From: Gemmatimonadota bacterium
Lineage (GTDB): Bacteria > Gemmatimonadota > Gemmatimonadetes > Gemmatimonadales > Gemmatimonadaceae
DNA: 64,000 nucleotides
Assembly: GCA_016712265.1 (NCBI GenBank)
Contig: JADJRJ010000029.1
Coordinates: 124,001 to 188,000, forward strand
Direction of reading: 5' to 3'
A program made the position numbers and the translations under genes. Shown piece by piece: positions 55,612-64,000 of the stretch (position 1 is the first letter of the stretch; every line of letters starts with the position of its first letter). The notes under the pieces were generated by a model. The model made no database searches and was not told the DNA's origin. It was given only the letters and a program-made list of their open reading frames with translations.

Positions 55612-57309
55612 TCAGCCCGGGAGCGTGACCCGAAAGGTGGTGCCGCTGCCGACCGCGCTCTCCGCGGTAACCGCTCCGCCATGCGCCTCCACCAGGTGCT
55701 TCACGATGGCCAGCCCAAGGCCCGTTCCTCCCTCCGCCCGGGACCGTGACGCGTCGACGCGATAGAAGCGCTCGAAGACCCGCGGAAGGTGCTCGGCGGC
55801 AATCCCAGATCCCGTGTCCCTGACGCCAAACGTCAACTGCTCGGCTGATCGATGGGAAAAGATCGTCACTGCGCCACGGGCCGTGTGTCGGATCGCGTTG
55901 TGGACCAGGTTCGTCAGGATCTGTCGGATGGCCGTCGGGTCCATCCGAATGGCGGTCGCGTCCGGGGCGATCTCGACCTTGAGCTCCAGTCCCTTGTGGC
56001 CGGCGACTTCGGAGAATGAGGACAGAGTCTCCCCGGCCACCGCCCCAAAGTCCATGAGGACTGGCGCCGGACGCCACCCGCCGGACTCAATGCGCGACAG
56101 GTCGAGCAGGTCGTCGACGAGCCGGTGCATGCGCTGCGTGTTGTTCAGGATCGTGGTGAGGAACTGCTGACGCTGCTCCGGCGACACGCTCTCATCCTGC
56201 AGCGTTTCCGCGAAGCCGCTGACCACGGTCAGGGGCGTCTTGAGTTCGTGGGACACATTGGCCACAAAATCCCGGCGCACAGTCTCCAGGCGCCGGATCG
56301 GCGTGATGTCGAAGAGTGCCAGGACGGCGCCGCCTCCGGTCAGGGGTCGCGCTGTGATCGTGACGACCCGATCCGCGAGCCGCGTCTCGACGCCGTCGAC
56401 CGACCGGCCAGCCATGGCATCGGCCAAGGCCTCGCGCAGTGCGCGGTCCCGGGGGAGCTGGTCGGCCGAAAACGGCAACGCGTCGCGCACCTGGAGGAGT
56501 CGCCGCGCCCCTTCATTAATCTGCTGGACCTGCTGGCGCGTATCGAGCGCAACGACGCCCTCGTTGAGGGCGTCGGACACGGCGCGGAGGAGGGCATCGT
56601 CCGCTTCGAGGGCTTCGACGCGCGCGGTCAGTTGTTCCGCCAGGCGGTGAAACGCCGACGCGAGTTCCCCAACTTCCCCCGGGGCCGAGAGACTAGGCCG
56701 CCGGCGCAAGTCACCCCCAGCGATCGCGCGCGCGTCGTCCCGCAGTTCCAGGATGGGTCGCGTGACGGACCGGGCGAACAGCAGGGCGAGCACGAGCGCA
56801 GCCAGGGCAGCGAGGGCGGCCGCGGAAAAGATGTCCCGGCGGAGCTGCGCTTCGACCAGGCTCTGCGTGGCGAAGGTCAGGGAGACGCGCGCAACCCCGT
56901 CCCCGTCGCGGACGGCGGCATACACCTCGACATCGCCGGCGGACGCGCTGCGGCGGACGGCCGTGCCGGTGTCGTGGCGGGTGGCCGACACCACCTCCGG
57001 TCGGCTGCGGTGGTTCTCCAGCTGGACGAGCGAGGCGTCGTCAAACTCGGAATCACCGGTCACCCGGCCGTCCGTGGCGATCAGCGTGACCCGGTGACCG
57101 AGGGCCGCTCCCATCTGGTCTGCGAGCGAATCCGGGTTCGACGCACCGGCCGTCACCATGGCCACGAGCCGTGCCTCGCGGAGAAGTCCGGCAGCGGCCT
57201 GCTCGAGGAGTCGCTCACGCACGCGTCGCTCGACACTGGTGACCACCAGTGCGACCAACACAAGAATGATGAAGAGAAACCCGCCGAGAAGTCGCTGCGA
57301 AAGCCTCAC
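55612..57309 (-). CDS. phoR: PhoR-like sensor histidine kinase
   Basis: 565 residues. In order: TM1 (about 5-25), a periplasmic sensor of about 140 residues, TM2 (about 165-187), HAMP, a PAS-like domain (about 240-345), HisKA with His354 in VSHELKTPL, and a HATPase domain with NLVHNAIRHT and GTGLGLAIVK. Its ATG overlaps the phoB stop as ATGA. It lies next to pst and phosphatase genes, so it is very likely the phosphate sensor kinase. The large periplasmic domain differs from short-loop enterobacterial PhoR. Confidence 0.9.
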   Translation of the reverse strand: MRLSQRLLGGFLFIILVLVALVVTSVERRVRERLLEQAAAGLLREARLVAMVTAGASNPDSLADQMGAALGHRVTLIATDGRVTGDSEFDDASLVQLENHRSRPEVVSATRHDTGTAVRRSASAGDVEVYAAVRDGDGVARVSLTFATQSLVEAQLRRDIFSAAALAALAALVLALLFARSVTRPILELRDDARAIAGGDLRRRPSLSAPGEVGELASAFHRLAEQLTARVEALEADDALLRAVSDALNEGVVALDTRQQVQQINEGARRLLQVRDALPFSADQLPRDRALREALADAMAGRSVDGVETRLADRVVTITARPLTGGGAVLALFDITPIRRLETVRRDFVANVSHELKTPLTVVSGFAETLQDESVSPEQRQQFLTTILNNTQRMHRLVDDLLDLSRIESGGWRPAPVLMDFGAVAGETLSSFSEVAGHKGLELKVEIAPDATAIRMDPTAIRQILTNLVHNAIRHTARGAVTIFSHRSAEQLTFGVRDTGSGIAAEHLPRVFERFYRVDASRSRAEGGTGLGLAIVKHLVEAHGGAVTAESAVGSGTTFRVTLPG

Positions 57310-58028
57310 GCACTACGTGGTTGCGCTGACTTCAATCTATAGCCGAAGCCGCGCACCGTTTCGATCATGTCGCCTGCGCTTCCCAGTTTCGTCCGCAGTC
57401 GCTGGACGTGCATGTCGACCGTCCGCGTCTGAATATCGGGTGCGGCCTCCCAGACCGTCTCGAGCAGGAGCCCGCGGGCCTGTACGCGCCCACGACGCTC
57501 GGCGAGGGTGAGCAGGAGCCGGTACTCGGTTGGCGTCAGTTCGAGTTCGCCGGTGCCGTCCACCATGACCCGGTGCGCGGCGCGGTCGATGAGGATGGGC
57601 CCGACCCGCAGGGTCTCTGAGCTCACCGGTAGCGCCTGCTGCAGTCGTCGCAGGATGGCGCCCACGCGGAGCACGAGTTCCTGGGGCGAGAAGGGCTTGG
57701 TCAGGTAGTCGTCCGCGCCTAACGTGAGTCCACGGATGCGATCCGGTTCCTCGCGGCGCGCGGTCAGCATGAGGACGGCGATGGACCGCGTCGCGTCCTC
57801 GGAACGGAGCGCCTCGAGCACCTCGAAGCCGGACATGCCGGGGAGCATCAAGTCGAGGACGACCAGTGCGGGGTGATCCTGGCGCGCCTGGGCAATGGCA
57901 TCCGGGCCGCTGCCGGCGGTCGAGACGCGATAGCCCGCCTTGACCAGGTGAAAGGCCACGAGGGCGACGATATCCGGTTCGTCGTCCACGACGAGGATTC
58001 GTTCACCGACCTGCGGGGAAGCAGTCAC
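57306..58028 (-). CDS. phoB: PhoB-like response regulator
   Basis: 240 residues, OmpR/PhoB family. Receiver: acidic pocket VDDEPDI, phosphoacceptor Asp59 (VVLDLMLPG), and lysine in DDYLTKPF. The winged-helix DNA-binding domain follows, with ELTPTEYRLLLTLAERRG and RTVDMHVQRLRTKLG. It is expected to bind 11-bp direct repeats such as those found upstream of neighbouring phosphate genes. The start overlaps the udk stop as ATGA. Confidence 0.93.
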   Translation of the reverse strand: MTASPQVGERILVVDDEPDIVALVAFHLVKAGYRVSTAGSGPDAIAQARQDHPALVVLDLMLPGMSGFEVLEALRSEDATRSIAVLMLTARREEPDRIRGLTLGADDYLTKPFSPQELVLRVGAILRRLQQALPVSSETLRVGPILIDRAAHRVMVDGTGELELTPTEYRLLLTLAERRGRVQARGLLLETVWEAAPDIQTRTVDMHVQRLRTKLGSAGDMIETVRGFGYRLKSAQPRSA

Positions 58029-58654
58029 GCGTGGGGTGGCGCAAGGCGCCGCTGGATGTGGCCAACGAGCAGCTCAATGGCGACCTGATTGTGCCCGCCA
58101 TCCGGGACAATCACGTCGGCGTAGCGCTTGCCGGGTTCGACAAACTGCAAGTGCATGGGCCGCACGGTGGTAAGATATTGGTCCAGGATCTCGCCGAGGG
58201 GACGTCCACGCTTGGCCATGTCTCGCCGAATCCGGCGGACCAGTCGTACGTCGGCATCCGCGTCCACGAAAACCTTTACGTCACAGAGTTGTCGCACGCG
58301 TTCGTCCACGAACAGCAGGATCCCGTCGGTAACGACCACGTCGGCGGGTGGGACGGCCACCGTGGCCGCCGACCGTGTGTGCGTGACGAAATCGTAGACC
58401 GGTTTCTCGATCGCCTCGCCTCGCCGCAATGCCTCGAGGTGTCGGACGAAATGATCGAGATCAAGACGCTCGGGATGATCCCAGTTAAGGCGTCGCCGCT
58501 CGGCCATCGAGAGGTGCGCGTGGTTGCGGTAGTAAGCGTCCATTTCGAGGAACGCCACGGACGCTCCCACCACGGCCTCTGCGACCCTTCTCGCAACGGT
58601 CGACTTGCCTGACCCAGTGCCACCCGCCACCCCGATGATCAACGGCTGCATCAT
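58025..58654 (-). CDS. udk: Uridine/cytidine kinase
   Basis: About 209 residues. P-loop GVAGGTGSGKST at the N-terminus, then the uridine kinase pattern DAYYRNHAHLS, NWDHPERLD and DGILLFVDERV. It phosphorylates uridine and cytidine to their monophosphates for salvage. ATG 58654 (or 58651) follows from homology; the frame to 58675 is not used. It is first in an operon udk-phoB-phoR. Linked with the nucleotidase, it fits nucleoside recycling. Confidence 0.9.
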   Translation of the reverse strand: MMQPLIIGVAGGTGSGKSTVARRVAEAVVGASVAFLEMDAYYRNHAHLSMAERRRLNWDHPERLDLDHFVRHLEALRRGEAIEKPVYDFVTHTRSAATVAVPPADVVVTDGILLFVDERVRQLCDVKVFVDADADVRLVRRIRRDMAKRGRPLGEILDQYLTTVRPMHLQFVEPGKRYADVIVPDGGHNQVAIELLVGHIQRRLAPPHA

Positions 58655-58710
58655 GCCCACCCCGTCGTTGCACAATCAGGGAGCCATGTAACAAAAAACA
58701 GCGACGGGTC

Positions 58711-58726
58711 GGTAACGGTCATGTAT
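58711..58726 (+). promoter_or_regulatory. Weak candidate PHO box before the nucleotidase
   Basis: GTAAC (58711) and GTATC (58722) start 11 bp apart and read toward the 5'-nucleotidase gene; GCGAC at 58700 continues the phase loosely. The site is degenerate compared with that at 36682. Confidence 0.35.
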
Positions 58727-58837
58727 CGGGCGGCTGAAAGGGTGGCATCAGGCTCCTGCCCATGAAGGGTCGTCGCGTCCGGCGTCCGGGTCAACGCGAG
58801 GGTGCCATCGCCCCCGAAGCGGCCCTAGCTTTCTCCC

Positions 58838-61800
58838 ATGCTGGGACGAATTCTGACCTGTTTGGGGCTGGCCGGCGCGGTGGCAGCGCAGGCGCAGCGT
58901 TCGGTGGAGCTGGTGGTTCTCAGCACGACCGACGTCCACAATCGGCTCCGGGGGTGGGACTACTATGGTGACCGGGGGGACTCGCAGCGTGGGCTGACCC
59001 GCGCCGCCACTGTGATCGACTCGGTCCGGGGGGCCAATCCTGGGCGGGTGGTCCTCGTGGACGCCGGGGACCTGCTCCAGGGGAGTCCCCTCGGGTACGT
59101 CGCCGCCCGGCTGGACACGACCGGGGTCCATCCGGTAATCGCCGCGATGAACGCCATGCGGTATGACGCCGCAGCCATCGGTAACCACGAGTTCAACTAC
59201 GGCATCCCGACGTTGCGACGCGCACTCCGGGATGCACGATTCCCCTTCCTTGGTGCCAACGTGGTGCACCTTGGAGCCGAGCGCGCCAAACCGCTGGTGA
59301 CTCCCTCGCGGGTTGTCGTTCGGGCCGGGGTGCGTGTCGCCATCGTCGGCGCAACCACGCCGGGCTCAATGGTGTGGGACAGGGAAAACCTGTCGGGGCG
59401 GCTACGGATGACGGACATGGTCGCCGCCGTCCGACGCGAGGTGACCAGCGTTCGGCGTCGGGGGGCTGAGGTCGTACTGGTCGTGATGCACTCCGGGCTG
59501 GACGGCGAGTCGTCGTATGACACGACGGGGGGCGTGCCGCCGGAGAACGCCGCCGCCGCCGTCGCCCGCGAGGTCCCCGGGGTGGACCTCATTGTCTTTG
59601 GACATTCTCATCGGGAAGTCGCGGACACGACGATCAACGGGGTCATGCTGCAGCAGCCCCGCAACTGGGCGCAATCCGTCGGCGCGGCGACGCTGACCCT
59701 CGACCGCACACGGGGACGTTGGCGCGTCAGTGCCAAACGTGGCCAGTTGCTTCAGGTGCGGGACCAGGCCGAACACCCTGCCGTTGTCGCCGCGGTGGAT
59801 CGCCAGCACCGGGCAACGGTGGCGTGGGTGAACCGCACGTTGGGCACGACCGCCACGTCGTGGCGGGCCGACTCGGCGCGCGTTCTGGACACGCCACTGA
59901 TCGACTTCATCCTGGAAGTCCAACGAAGGGCAGCTGGCGCCGACCTGGCGGCGACGGCGGCATTCGACCTGAATGCGTCGCTGGATCCCGGGCCCATCAC
60001 GATTGCCGAGGTCGCGCGGCTGTATCCATACGATAACACGCTACGGGCCATCCGCATTTCGGGAGCCCAGTTGCGGGAGTTCCTCGAGTACTCGGCGCGA
60101 TACTATCGCACACTCGGTTCGCGTGACGCATCCTCGTCCCTGGTCGCTCCCGATGTACCGGGTTTCAATTTCGACATGGTGGCTGGGGCGGAGTACGTCC
60201 TGGACCTGTCGCGGCCGGTTGGGTCGCGCGTGACGCGCTTGCGGGTCCAGGGACGCGACGTCGTCGCCACGGATTCGTTCACCATGGCGCTAAACAACTA
60301 TCGACAGACCGGCGGTGGCGGCTTCGCCATGCTCCGGGACGCGCCCGTGGTCTACGATAAGCAGGAGGAGATTCGCGACCTCCTCATCGCCGAGGTGCAG
60401 CGACGTGGCACGTTATCGCCTTCCGACTATCACGTCGCCAATTGGCGGCTGGCGCCGGACAGTGTGGTGGGGCTGGCGTACCGCGCGATGCGCGCCCTCC
60501 CGTTTGACCGCACGACCGCACCGAACTCCCGGGACACGACGGCGGCTCATCTGGCGCAGGGACGGTGGCTGCGGGTGATCGGCACGAGTGACATGCACGG
60601 CGCCCTCGAGGCTCGCGACTTCAACGCCGAAGGGATCGTGCGTGGCGGGGCGGCCTCCCTGGCCACGGCCTTGCGACAAGCGAGGGCCGAGTGCCGTCCT
60701 CCCGGTTGCCAGAGCGTCTGGGTGGACGGGGGTGACCAGTGGCAGGGAACGGCCGCGTCCACGCTCACGCTGGGCCGACCGGTGACCGACTTCCTGAATC
60801 GTCACGGGCTCGCCGCTGCGGCGCTCGGCAATCACGAGTTTGACTGGTCGGTGGACTCCATGCGCCCGCGGCTGCGGGACAATCGGTTTCCGGTGATGGC
60901 GGCGAACATGCGGTGGCGTGATGGGCGTGACGTGGAGTGGATGCCCGACGATACCTTGCTCCGCGTGGGCGGCGTCACGGTCGGTGTGATCGGGGTCATC
61001 TCTCCGGAGACCTCGCGTTCGGTGCGGGCGGCGTATGTGCAGCCGTTCACCTTCATCGATCCGGCACCGGTCGTCGCGCAACGCGCCCGCGCGTTGCGGG
61101 CGCGTGGGGCCGACGCGGTCGTGGTGGTCGGGCACATCGGTGCGTTCTGTGACCGTGCCCTGACCACCTGCACCGGTGAGATCGTTGACCTGGCGACGGC
61201 GTTACCGGAGCCGGTGGATGCGATCGTGGCCGGTCACTCGCACCGCGGCGCGACCACCGTGGTCAACGGCAGTCCCATCGTCCAGGCCTACCAGAAGGGG
61301 AGCGCGATCGGGATCGTCGACGTCCCGTTAGGCATGCCCGGTGAACGCGCGCGCGTGTCGCTGCGCAACGTCCGGCCGGACTCCGTAGTGCCGGACCCAC
61401 GGGAGGCGGCCTGGGTGGATTCGGTGACGGCGCCAGTGCGCGCGCAGCTCGCTCGGGTGGTGGCGACACTCACCAGCACCATGCGTCGGGGTGATGCAGG
61501 GACCTTTGGCAACCTGCTGGCCGACGCCTTTCGCGCAGCGGGCGAGGGAGACATCGGACTAATGAATGGCAGTGGTGTCCGAACGGACCTCCGCGCCGGT
61601 CCGGTGAGCCTTGAGGATATTTTCGAGGCGCAACCGTTCGACAACTTCCTCGTGAGGTATCGGGCGAGCGGGCGGCAGATCGTGGCAAACCTCGAGCGGA
61701 TCTTCTCGTCACCGAACCCCCGGATACACCTGAGCGGCATTCGCGTGTCGATCGATACGTCGCGATCGCCCGGCTCACGAGTAACGTCCGTCGCGATGCT

Positions 61801-62014
61801 GTCCGGGGAGCCCCTCGCCCCGGACCGTACCTACTTCGTCGTTCTCAACGATTTCATGGCGGAGCGCGGGGAAGGGATGGATCCGGCGCATCCCTCGGCC
61901 GAGGTCGAGGTGCTGAACCTGCTGAGTCGGGATGCCCTCGCGACCTACCTGGGGCGCCTCCCCGGCCCGGTGCGGCCGCCGGACGATGTGCGCATCACAC
62001 ACCATTCTCGATGA
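58838..62014 (+). CDS. Secreted double-module 5'-nucleotidase/2',3'-cyclic phosphodiesterase
   Basis: 1058 residues with a signal peptide (MLGRILTCLGLAGAVAAQAQ). Two complete UshA/CpdB-like modules lie in tandem. Module 1 (about 25-560) has metal ligands TDVH, DAGDLLQG, GNHEFNYG and GHSHRE, then the C-terminal nucleotide-binding domain. Module 2 (about 580-1050) repeats them as SDMHG, GGDQWQG, GNHEFDW and GHSHRG, with its own C-terminal domain (NGSGVRTDLRAG). It releases phosphate from extracellular nucleotides. Natural members usually have one module. The stop overlaps the next gene. Confidence 0.92.
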   Translation: MLGRILTCLGLAGAVAAQAQRSVELVVLSTTDVHNRLRGWDYYGDRGDSQRGLTRAATVIDSVRGANPGRVVLVDAGDLLQGSPLGYVAARLDTTGVHPVIAAMNAMRYDAAAIGNHEFNYGIPTLRRALRDARFPFLGANVVHLGAERAKPLVTPSRVVVRAGVRVAIVGATTPGSMVWDRENLSGRLRMTDMVAAVRREVTSVRRRGAEVVLVVMHSGLDGESSYDTTGGVPPENAAAAVAREVPGVDLIVFGHSHREVADTTINGVMLQQPRNWAQSVGAATLTLDRTRGRWRVSAKRGQLLQVRDQAEHPAVVAAVDRQHRATVAWVNRTLGTTATSWRADSARVLDTPLIDFILEVQRRAAGADLAATAAFDLNASLDPGPITIAEVARLYPYDNTLRAIRISGAQLREFLEYSARYYRTLGSRDASSSLVAPDVPGFNFDMVAGAEYVLDLSRPVGSRVTRLRVQGRDVVATDSFTMALNNYRQTGGGGFAMLRDAPVVYDKQEEIRDLLIAEVQRRGTLSPSDYHVANWRLAPDSVVGLAYRAMRALPFDRTTAPNSRDTTAAHLAQGRWLRVIGTSDMHGALEARDFNAEGIVRGGAASLATALRQARAECRPPGCQSVWVDGGDQWQGTAASTLTLGRPVTDFLNRHGLAAAALGNHEFDWSVDSMRPRLRDNRFPVMAANMRWRDGRDVEWMPDDTLLRVGGVTVGVIGVISPETSRSVRAAYVQPFTFIDPAPVVAQRARALRARGADAVVVVGHIGAFCDRALTTCTGEIVDLATALPEPVDAIVAGHSHRGATTVVNGSPIVQAYQKGSAIGIVDVPLGMPGERARVSLRNVRPDSVVPDPREAAWVDSVTAPVRAQLARVVATLTSTMRRGDAGTFGNLLADAFRAAGEGDIGLMNGSGVRTDLRAGPVSLEDIFEAQPFDNFLVRYRASGRQIVANLERIFSSPNPRIHLSGIRVSIDTSRSPGSRVTSVAMLSGEPLAPDRTYFVVLNDFMAERGEGMDPAHPSAEVEVLNLLSRDALATYLGRLPGPVRPPDDVRITHHSR

Positions 62015-62241
62015 CAAACGTTCGTGTGTATTTCAATGGCCGCGGGGTCGATGCGCCCGGCGGGGCGACCGTGCTCGATGCGCTCGCCGTATTTGACAGC
62101 ACCATGGCTACCGAGGTGCGGGAAGGGCAACGCGCCCTCGTCGATAGCCGCGGCCTGGCGGCGGATCCATCGGCCGCGGCCTACGCTGGGGCGATCTTCC
62201 GCGTCGTGAGCGCCCGTGCCGCGAGTGGCGGCACCGCATGA
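62011..62241 (+). CDS. Small beta-grasp-like protein
   Basis: 76 residues, MTNVRVYFNGRGVDAPGG then ATVLDALAVFD, resembling the N-terminal half of a ThiS/MoaD-type beta-grasp fold. The tail ends SGGTA; the GG pair is two residues short of the C-terminus, so sulfur-carrier function is doubtful. It overlaps both neighbours as ATGA (62011-62014 and 62238-62241), which makes it very likely a translated gene. Function unknown. Confidence 0.65.
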   Translation: MTNVRVYFNGRGVDAPGGATVLDALAVFDSTMATEVREGQRALVDSRGLAADPSAAAYAGAIFRVVSARAASGGTA

Positions 62242-63272
62242 CCGCCATTACCCGGGACCTGCTGACGCGGCTGCCCAAGGCGGAGCTGCATTGCCATCTC
62301 GACGGGTCGGTGCGTCCTGCCACGTTGCTGGAGCTGGGTCGCGAGTATCGCGTGTCGATGCCGAGGGATGATGCCGAGGCGCTGGGCGATTACATGATTG
62401 TCCGCGACGCCCGATCCCTCGAGGACTACCTCACGCGCTTCGACGTGACGCTGTCGGTGATGCAACATGCGGACGCCATCGAGCGCATCGCCTACGAACT
62501 TGCCACGGACGCTGCGCGCGAGGGCGTCCTGTACCTCGAAACACGATTTGCTCCCAACCTGAATGATCGCGCCGGCATGGAATGGGGCGCGGTGCTCGAG
62601 GCCTCGCTGCGCGGACTCGCCCGCGCCGAGCGCGAAACGGGGATTCTGGGGCGGGTGATCGTGTGCAGCCTGCGCCACCTGGCCCCGGAGGTGTCCCTGG
62701 AGCTGGCGCGGTTGGCGGTGGCCTACCGGGATCGTGGCGTCGTGGCCTTTGACCTCGCCGGCGGGGAAGCCGGACATCCCGCCGCGCCGCACGCGCCAGC
62801 GTTTCAGCATGCCCGCGCCCATGGCCTGCATTGCACCTGCCACGCGGGGGAGGGGGCGGGCGCGGCGTCGGTCGCTGAGGCGGTCCACCTGTGCGGCGCC
62901 GAACGCATTGGGCATGCGACGCGGCTCATCGAGGACCCGACCCTGGTGGACGAAGTGCGCTCCGAACAGATCGCCCTCGAGATCTGCCTGACGAGTAATG
63001 TGCAGACCCATGCCACCTCGTCATATGCAGCGCATCCGCTGCAACGGTACATGGAGCAGGGGATGCGGGTCGTGCTCAACACGGACAATCGCTTGATGAG
63101 CGGGGTGAACCTGGTCGACGAGTACGAAGTGGCGGCGCGCACGTTTGGTCTGGGCTTCGACGAATTGGCCGGCCTTGCCCTGAACGGGTTCGACGCGGCG
63201 TTCCTGCCGGAGGCGGACCGTGCGAGGCTTCGCGCCGCGGCGGTCGAGCGCCTGGCCGCGATGCGCACATGA
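62238..63272 (+). CDS. add: Adenosine deaminase
   Basis: 344 residues. Converts adenosine to inosine. Zinc ligands are seen in AELHCHLDGS and HAGEGAGAASVA, with the catalytic segment GHATRL and the C-terminal metal-binding NTDNRLMSG (as in some actinobacterial enzymes, instead of NTDDP). Length and order are typical. Coupled by ATGA overlaps to the small beta-grasp protein and to the purine nucleoside phosphorylase gene. Confidence 0.95.
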   Translation: MTAITRDLLTRLPKAELHCHLDGSVRPATLLELGREYRVSMPRDDAEALGDYMIVRDARSLEDYLTRFDVTLSVMQHADAIERIAYELATDAAREGVLYLETRFAPNLNDRAGMEWGAVLEASLRGLARAERETGILGRVIVCSLRHLAPEVSLELARLAVAYRDRGVVAFDLAGGEAGHPAAPHAPAFQHARAHGLHCTCHAGEGAGAASVAEAVHLCGAERIGHATRLIEDPTLVDEVRSEQIALEICLTSNVQTHATSSYAAHPLQRYMEQGMRVVLNTDNRLMSGVNLVDEYEVAARTFGLGFDELAGLALNGFDAAFLPEADRARLRAAAVERLAAMRT

Positions 63273-64000
63273 ATACGGCCGAAGCGGTGGCCGCGGTCCG
63301 TTCGCGGCTGGAAGTAGCGCAGCCCGTCGCCGCCATTGTACTTGGCTCGGGGCTGGGAGGTCTCGCGCGGCGGATTGAGGGAGCACAACGGGTGCCCTAT
63401 GCGGAGATCCCGGGATTCGCGCCGGCACACGTTGCCGGGCACGAGGGGGCCCTGATCCATGGCACGTTAGGCGGAAGGGAAGTGCTCGCCCTGGCTGGCC
63501 GATTCCACGTGTACGAAGGGCACCCGATGGCGCAGTCGGCATTCCCGGTTCGCGTGGTGCATGCGCTGGGTGCTCCGGTGCTCGTGCTGTCCAACGCTGC
63601 CGGCGGGGTCCGCCGCACCTTTCGGCCGGGTCAGCTCATGCTGATTCGCGACCAGCTCAATCTCACCAGCCTCAATCCGCTGATCGGGCCGGTGGTGACC
63701 GGTGACGTGCGATTCCCTGATATGTCCGCACCATTTGACGAGGGGCTGCGCGCCCTCACCCGGCAGGTCGCCGAGGCGGCCAACGTGCCGCTCGAGGACG
63801 GCGTGTACGGGGGGCTGACCGGGCCGACCTACGAAACGCCGGCGGAGGTCCGCATGCTCGAGCGGATCGGTGTGGACGCGACCGGGATGTCGACCGTGGC
63901 CGAGGTGATCGTGGCGCGTGCGTTCGGCATGCGGGTACTCGGCATCACCTGCATCACCAACCCCGCGGCCGGCCTCAGTCCCCACCCGATCCACCACGAT
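63269..64000 (+). CDS. Purine nucleoside phosphorylase, 3' end beyond window
   Basis: 244 codons to the window edge. Phosphorolyses inosine/guanosine to base and (deoxy)ribose-1-phosphate. The trimeric PNP pattern is clear: IVLGSGLGGLA, HPMAQSAFPVRV, LSNAAGGV, GVYGGLTGPTYETPAE and GMSTVAEVIVAR. The start overlaps the add stop as ATGA. It completes AMP-to-base salvage with the nucleotidase and Add. The remaining residues are outside the window. Confidence 0.95.
   Translation, partial: MNTAEAVAAVRSRLEVAQPVAAIVLGSGLGGLARRIEGAQRVPYAEIPGFAPAHVAGHEGALIHGTLGGREVLALAGRFHVYEGHPMAQSAFPVRVVHALGAPVLVLSNAAGGVRRTFRPGQLMLIRDQLNLTSLNPLIGPVVTGDVRFPDMSAPFDEGLRALTRQVAEAANVPLEDGVYGGLTGPTYETPAEVRMLERIGVDATGMSTVAEVIVARAFGMRVLGITCITNPAAGLSPHPIHHD

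Overview
The window is a gene-dense, GC-rich bacterial chromosome segment with no ribosomal operon, CRISPR array, insertion sequence or prophage visible. It most resembles a member of the Gemmatimonadota. The clues are a SusC/SusD pair in a non-Bacteroidetes, GC-rich background, a crtI-cruF-crtB carotenoid set, many lipoproteins of unknown function, and the tig-clpP-clpX-lon-engB order. The phylum is inferred from gene content and was not measured.

Region by region: 1-5.3 kb holds an FHA protein fragment, an outer-membrane-type protein, a PilB/GspE ATPase fused to a receiver-like domain, and a Nudix hydrolase. 5.3-12.3 kb (minus strand) is the protein quality-control operon tig-clpP-clpX-lon-engB plus a lipoprotein. 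12.4-16.4 kb holds a small barrel protein and the carotenoid genes. 16.8-22 kb is a SusC/SusD uptake locus. 22-30 kb contains a methyltransferase, a PafA-like phosphatase, tRNA-Leu(UAG), a DUF4015-type protein, an HtrA protease and DnaK. 30.2-32.5 kb is a short operon of a rhomboid protease, two EutN/CcmL-type microcompartment vertex proteins, and a DeoC aldolase whose N-terminus looks like a microcompartment encapsulation peptide.

33.2-62 kb is essentially a phosphate-starvation island. It contains a DUF47-Pit low-affinity transporter; a type I phosphodiesterase, PAP2 phosphatase, three GT4 glycosyltransferases and a DUF2334 deacetylase (a likely lipid-remodelling set); polyphosphate kinase and exopolyphosphatase; pstS-pstC-pstA-pstB-pstB-phoU; a TonB receptor with a surface lipoprotein; phoR-phoB; and a secreted double 5'-nucleotidase. 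Several promoters there carry 11-bp direct repeats of the form GTNAY-N6-GTNAY, which match PHO-box geometry. The window closes with adenosine deaminase and purine nucleoside phosphorylase, which fit salvage of nucleosides released by the nucleotidase.

Two observations cross gene boundaries. The octamer CGTTAGGC/GCCTAACG occurs 14 times, far more often than base composition predicts, and it supplies many of the rare TTA leucine codons. The BMC-P/BMC-P/DeoC operon has no hexameric shell gene nearby, so it looks like a satellite of a microcompartment locus elsewhere.
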